This document shows positions 4,562 through 6,723 of a stretch of 6,723 bases of DNA, one piece after another; within the stretch, counting starts at the first letter, position 1, and the number at the start of each line of letters is the position of its first letter. The notes under the pieces are model-generated. The model was not told the origin of the DNA and searched no databases. It saw only the letters and a list, made by a program, of their open reading frames with translations. Position numbers and translations under genes: made by a program. The stretch spans positions 1 to 6,723 of the forward strand of contig CALANV010000056.1 of assembly GCA_937926175.1 (NCBI GenBank), given 5' to 3'. This stretch comes from an uncultured Rhodospirillales bacterium. GTDB taxonomy: Bacteria; Pseudomonadota; Alphaproteobacteria; CACIAM-22H2.

Positions 4562-5596
4562 ATGCCTGTTATCATCAACCCGTTCGATGCCGTCGGCGGG
4601 TTCACGCTTGCGGAGCTGACGCAGGCGATCAACATCCTGCCGAACGTCTACACCAGGCTCGGCCAGCTCGGCCTGTTCCGCTTCGAGGGGATCACGCAGC
4701 GGACCGTCCTGATCGAGCAGGCGGAAGGCGTGCTCAACCTGCTGCCTTCCGTGCCGCTCGGCGGGCCCCCCACGGTCGCGAACCGTGACACCCGCTCGAT
4801 GCGGACCTTCACCGTCCCCTGGATTCCGCACGACGACCACATCACGCCGCAGGACATCCAGGGCGTCCGCCAGTTCGGCTCGGCGAACCAGGCCGAGACC
4901 CTGGCGACGGTGATGAACCGGAAGCTGGAGCGCATGCGCATCAAGCATGCGCAGACGCGCGAGTACATGGAGATTCGCGCGCTCCAGGGTGTCCTGAAGG
5001 ACGGCGCCGGCACGACGCTGTACAACTACTTCACGGAGTTCGGCGTCGCGCAGCAGACGCTCGATATGCAGTTCGGCACCTCGCTTGAGAGCGGCGGCAA
5101 CGATCTGGGCATCAAGGTCCACGCGCTCAAGCGTGCGATCGAGGTGGAGCTGAAGGGCGAGACCATGACGGGCATCCTGGCGCTCTGTGGTCCGACCTTC
5201 TTCGACAATCTCGTGAAGCACGACTCGGTGCGGGATGCGTACAAGTACTACGTGTCCGGCCCGCAGCCGCTGCGCGAGGACCTTCGGACCCGGTTCCCCT
5301 TCAAGGGCGTCGTGTTCGAGGAGTACAACGCCACCGTGACGCTCTCCACGGGCACGACCGAAAAGCTCATCGCCGACAACGAGGCATGGGCCTTCCCGCT
5401 GGGTACGACCGATACGTTCGTCACCTACGGGGCGCCGGCAAACCTGATCGAGACTGCGAACACGATCGGTCTGCCGATGTACGCGCGCCAGCTCATGCGT
5501 CAGGACGGTAGCGCCATCGACCTCAAGACCGAGGCGTCGATCCTGCCGATCTGCAAGCGGCCTCGGCTGGTCATCAAGCTCTTCTCCTCGAACTAA
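4562..5596 (+). CDS. major capsid protein (lambda gpE-like, Phage_cap_E family)
   Basis: This 344-residue protein is the probable main shell subunit, with the HK97 fold that assembles as pentamers and hexamers around the scaffold. Its length is almost that of lambda gpE (341). Family features are visible in order: an N-terminal FTLAELTQAIN helix (14-24), IEQAEGVLNLLPSVPLGGPP (51-70), FTVPWIPHDDHITPQDIQGV (83-102), a long charged helix (about 108-145, with MNRKLERMRIKHAQTREYM), GPTFFDNLVKH (210-220) and the closing TIGLPMYARQ...LKTEASILPICKRPRLVIKL (301-340), the most typical part. ATG 4562 follows AAGGAG (4547-4552) by nine bases. No N-terminal delta domain of the HK97 type is present, in keeping with a separately encoded scaffold. 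It sits between two TTCG-looped hairpins. Confidence 0.95.
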   Translation: MPVIINPFDAVGGFTLAELTQAINILPNVYTRLGQLGLFRFEGITQRTVLIEQAEGVLNLLPSVPLGGPPTVANRDTRSMRTFTVPWIPHDDHITPQDIQGVRQFGSANQAETLATVMNRKLERMRIKHAQTREYMEIRALQGVLKDGAGTTLYNYFTEFGVAQQTLDMQFGTSLESGGNDLGIKVHALKRAIEVELKGETMTGILALCGPTFFDNLVKHDSVRDAYKYYVSGPQPLREDLRTRFPFKGVVFEEYNATVTLSTGTTEKLIADNEAWAFPLGTTDTFVTYGAPANLIETANTIGLPMYARQLMRQDGSAIDLKTEASILPICKRPRLVIKLFSSN

Positions 5597-5605
5597 TGGA
5601 GAGGA

Positions 5606-5635
5606 CATGCGGACGCCCTTCGGGGCGTCCGCATG
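5606..5635 (+). terminator. 13-bp TTCG-looped hairpin after the capsid gene, no T tract
   Basis: CATGCGGACGCCC (5606-5618) pairs perfectly with GGGCGTCCGCATG (5623-5635) around a TTCG loop, beginning nine bases after the capsid stop. No T run follows, so it is not a standard intrinsic terminator. It may protect the 3' end of the capsid mRNA after processing, or make polymerase pause. It is entered as a terminator for want of a better class. Confidence 0.6.
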
Positions 5636-5679
5636 CTCGGCTTGAACGAAGCCAATAGCCCCGCGGCTGGAGATCGCGC

Positions 5680-6249
5680 ATGGCAATCGAGGTCGAGGAC
5701 GGGACCGGAAAGCAGAGCGCCGTCGCGTACATCGACGTCGCGTATGCCGACGCGTACTTTGAGGCGCGGGGACTGAGGGCCGACTGGGACGCGGTCGGCG
5801 CCAACAAGGAGTCTGCGATCGTGCGCGCCACCGACGCGCTCGATCGCCTTTACGAGTTCGTCGGAACGCGCAAGACGAAAGCGCAGGCCCTCCAGTGGCC
5901 GCGCGCGGGCGCGGAGGACCTGGACGGGTTCGCCTACGACGATGAGGTTCCAGACGCCGTCAAGCGGGCCTGCGCGGAGCTGGCGCTCAAGATCGGCCAG
6001 GGCATCGACCCGTTGCCGGACCTGGAGCGCGGCGGTCGCGTCCAGAGCGTCAGCGCCGGTGACGTCTCGGTGACGTTCGAGGCCGGCGCGCCGGCCGGGA
6101 CGGTGTTCCAGAGCCTCGACAGGATCTTGCGGGGCCTCGTGGTTTCGCCCGGCTCGCACAGGCTCACGCTGATGACGCCCGCCGAGAAGACGCCGGCCTT
6201 CTCGATGGGCATGCACGACATGATTGGCGAGAACGGAGAGACGCTGTGA
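5680..6249 (+). CDS. DnaT-like head-tail connector protein
   Basis: This 189-residue protein resembles the 'putative DnaT-like domain' proteins that follow capsid genes in many siphophages. They share a helical head-completion/adaptor architecture; the DnaT name reflects weak similarity, not replication. Signatures seen are AYIDVAYADAYFEARGL (16-32), W36, a helix with AIVRATDALDRLYEFVGTR (46-64), QALQWPRAGA (69-78), and VPDAVKRACAELALKIGQG (90-108), followed by a less conserved beta-like segment (about 120-165). ATG 5680 follows GGAG (5669-5672) by seven bases. Placement directly after the major capsid gene and before a small closure-type gene supports a role as connector ring on the portal vertex. 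Its stop overlaps the next start (GTGA). Confidence 0.82.
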   Translation: MAIEVEDGTGKQSAVAYIDVAYADAYFEARGLRADWDAVGANKESAIVRATDALDRLYEFVGTRKTKAQALQWPRAGAEDLDGFAYDDEVPDAVKRACAELALKIGQGIDPLPDLERGGRVQSVSAGDVSVTFEAGAPAGTVFQSLDRILRGLVVSPGSHRLTLMTPAEKTPAFSMGMHDMIGENGETL

Positions 6250-6617
6250 GTCTGGCGTCGATCGTTCACAGCGCCGTCAAGTCCGTCGGCTCGCTGGTGC
6301 TGAACAAGATCGTCTATATCGCCGTCTCTCATACGGTCGACATCGCGAACCAGAGCGCGATCGAAACCGAGACACGATACGAGGGGGTGTTGGCCGCCAT
6401 TGGGTCGTTCACTGTGCGGGAGATCAACGGCGATACCGTGAAGGCGACCGACATGGCGGTCACGGTCACGGCCCCGGAGCTTTCCGGGAGGGGTGCGCCG
6501 GCGCCGGAGGTCGGATACCGCATCGAGATCGGCGGCAAAAAGGCCACGATCACGCACGTATTTCCGTCATACGCAGGCGGGGAGGCCGTGGCCTACAGGC
6601 TGGCGGCGCGCTTCTGA
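6246..6617 (+). CDS. putative head-closure / head-tail joining protein
   Basis: This 123-residue protein starts at a GTG overlapping the DnaT-like stop (GTGA, 6246-6249), implying translational coupling. After a short helical start (residues 1-28), it looks beta-rich: TRYEGVLAAIGSFTVREINGDTVKATDMAVTVTAP (43-77) and VGYRIEIGGKKATITHVFP (89-107), ending in a strand with AYRLAARF. The pattern of an 'ING..V..TD..V.VTA' segment, then 'IGGKKATI..V.P..AG....Y.L..R', is common in small phage proteins at this locus, thought to act in head closure or as lambda FII-like joining proteins. Assignment rests mainly on this pattern and on synteny; a minor tail protein is the alternative. Confidence 0.65.
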   Translation: MSLASIVHSAVKSVGSLVLNKIVYIAVSHTVDIANQSAIETETRYEGVLAAIGSFTVREINGDTVKATDMAVTVTAPELSGRGAPAPEVGYRIEIGGKKATITHVFPSYAGGEAVAYRLAARF

Positions 6618-6723
6618 TGGCGACACAACCGAACTTCAGGAAGATTCAGCCGCGCCAGGGGTCGAACGGCAGCATCTTCGACTTCGATGCGCGCATTCAG
6701 GAGTTCGCGGACGCGATCGGCGT
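6617..6723 (+). CDS. start of next connector/tail gene (partial)
   Basis: ATG 6617 overlaps the previous stop (TGATG, 6615-6619) and the frame stays open to the window edge, giving 35 residues that start MATQPNFRKIQPRQG and continue with SIFDFDARIQEFADAIG. A helix seems to start at about residue 22. The position fits the tail-completion (HK97 gp10-type) proteins that usually come next, and many of those open with a short 'F...I..FA..L' helix, but too little is visible to assign a family. Confidence 0.6.
   Translation, partial: MATQPNFRKIQPRQGSNGSIFDFDARIQEFADAIG

Noticed and set aside
4930..4952. 8-bp inverted repeat GCGCATGC...GCATGCGC inside the capsid gene
   Set aside because: It is explained by codons for an Arg/Met/Lys/His/Ala-rich helix and by GC-rich chance; there is no positional reason for a regulatory role.
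5596..5658. 20-codon frame starting at TAATG after the capsid stop
   Set aside because: It simply reads through the 13-bp hairpin, so its composition reflects the palindrome, and it lacks a proper ribosome binding site.
4490..5686. 398-codon open frame on the minus strand opposite the capsid gene
   Set aside because: It mirrors the major capsid gene, its arginine/leucine/valine-rich translation is typical of antisense reading of GC-rich DNA, and no ribosome binding site or family motif is seen.
1..6723. CRISPR array, tRNA, integrase, attachment site or transposon
   Set aside because: No regularly spaced repeats, tRNA-like cloverleaf, recombinase motif or terminal inverted repeats were noticed on either strand by eye.

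Overview
The window is a piece of the head (capsid) module of a tailed dsDNA phage or prophage. All supported genes lie on the + strand. High GC, strong GC preference at codon third positions and terminators of the ACCCCGC-TTCG-GCGGGGT type suggest an alphaproteobacterial host, perhaps Rhizobiales-like. That host call is inference from composition. No integrase, attachment site or host gene is present, so free phage and prophage cannot be told apart.

Left part (1-1961), accessory and poorly known genes: the 3' end of an unrecognised gene, a possible 36-residue CxxC microprotein, an HNH endonuclease with an extra zinc-binding motif, a free-standing ChaB-type helical protein, and a protein carrying a PD-(D/E)XK-like nuclease signature behind a phage-type FNPRQPR...GGRW motif.

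Centre (1921-4008), maturation and scaffolding: an XkdF-like (Peptidase_S78_2) prohead protease, a small unrecognised beta-rich ORF, a terminator-like hairpin, and a scaffold-like protein. The scaffold-like protein opens with the REVSLVDDPANPAARV segment that usually closes prohead-protease domains. It also holds an in-frame GTG start behind a near-perfect Shine-Dalgarno, which would give a shorter scaffold by the logic of lambda C/Nu3.

Right part (4044-6723), shell and connector in lambda-like order: gpD-type decoration protein, a strong terminator, gpE-type major capsid protein, a 13-bp hairpin, a DnaT-like head-tail connector protein, a small head-closure/tail-joining candidate, and the first 35 codons of the next gene, cut by the window edge.

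Together the genes should build the procapsid: scaffold plus major capsid protein assemble, the protease clears the scaffold, the decoration protein stabilises the expanded shell, and the connector genes prepare for tail joining. The nucleases may act at packaging. Many junctions are GTGA, ATGA or TGATG overlaps, so the module looks like a translationally coupled operon broken up by three hairpins around the scaffold, decoration and capsid genes. No stretch over 300 bases lacks a gene; the longest gaps (4431-4561 and 5597-5679) hold the hairpins and ribosome binding sites.
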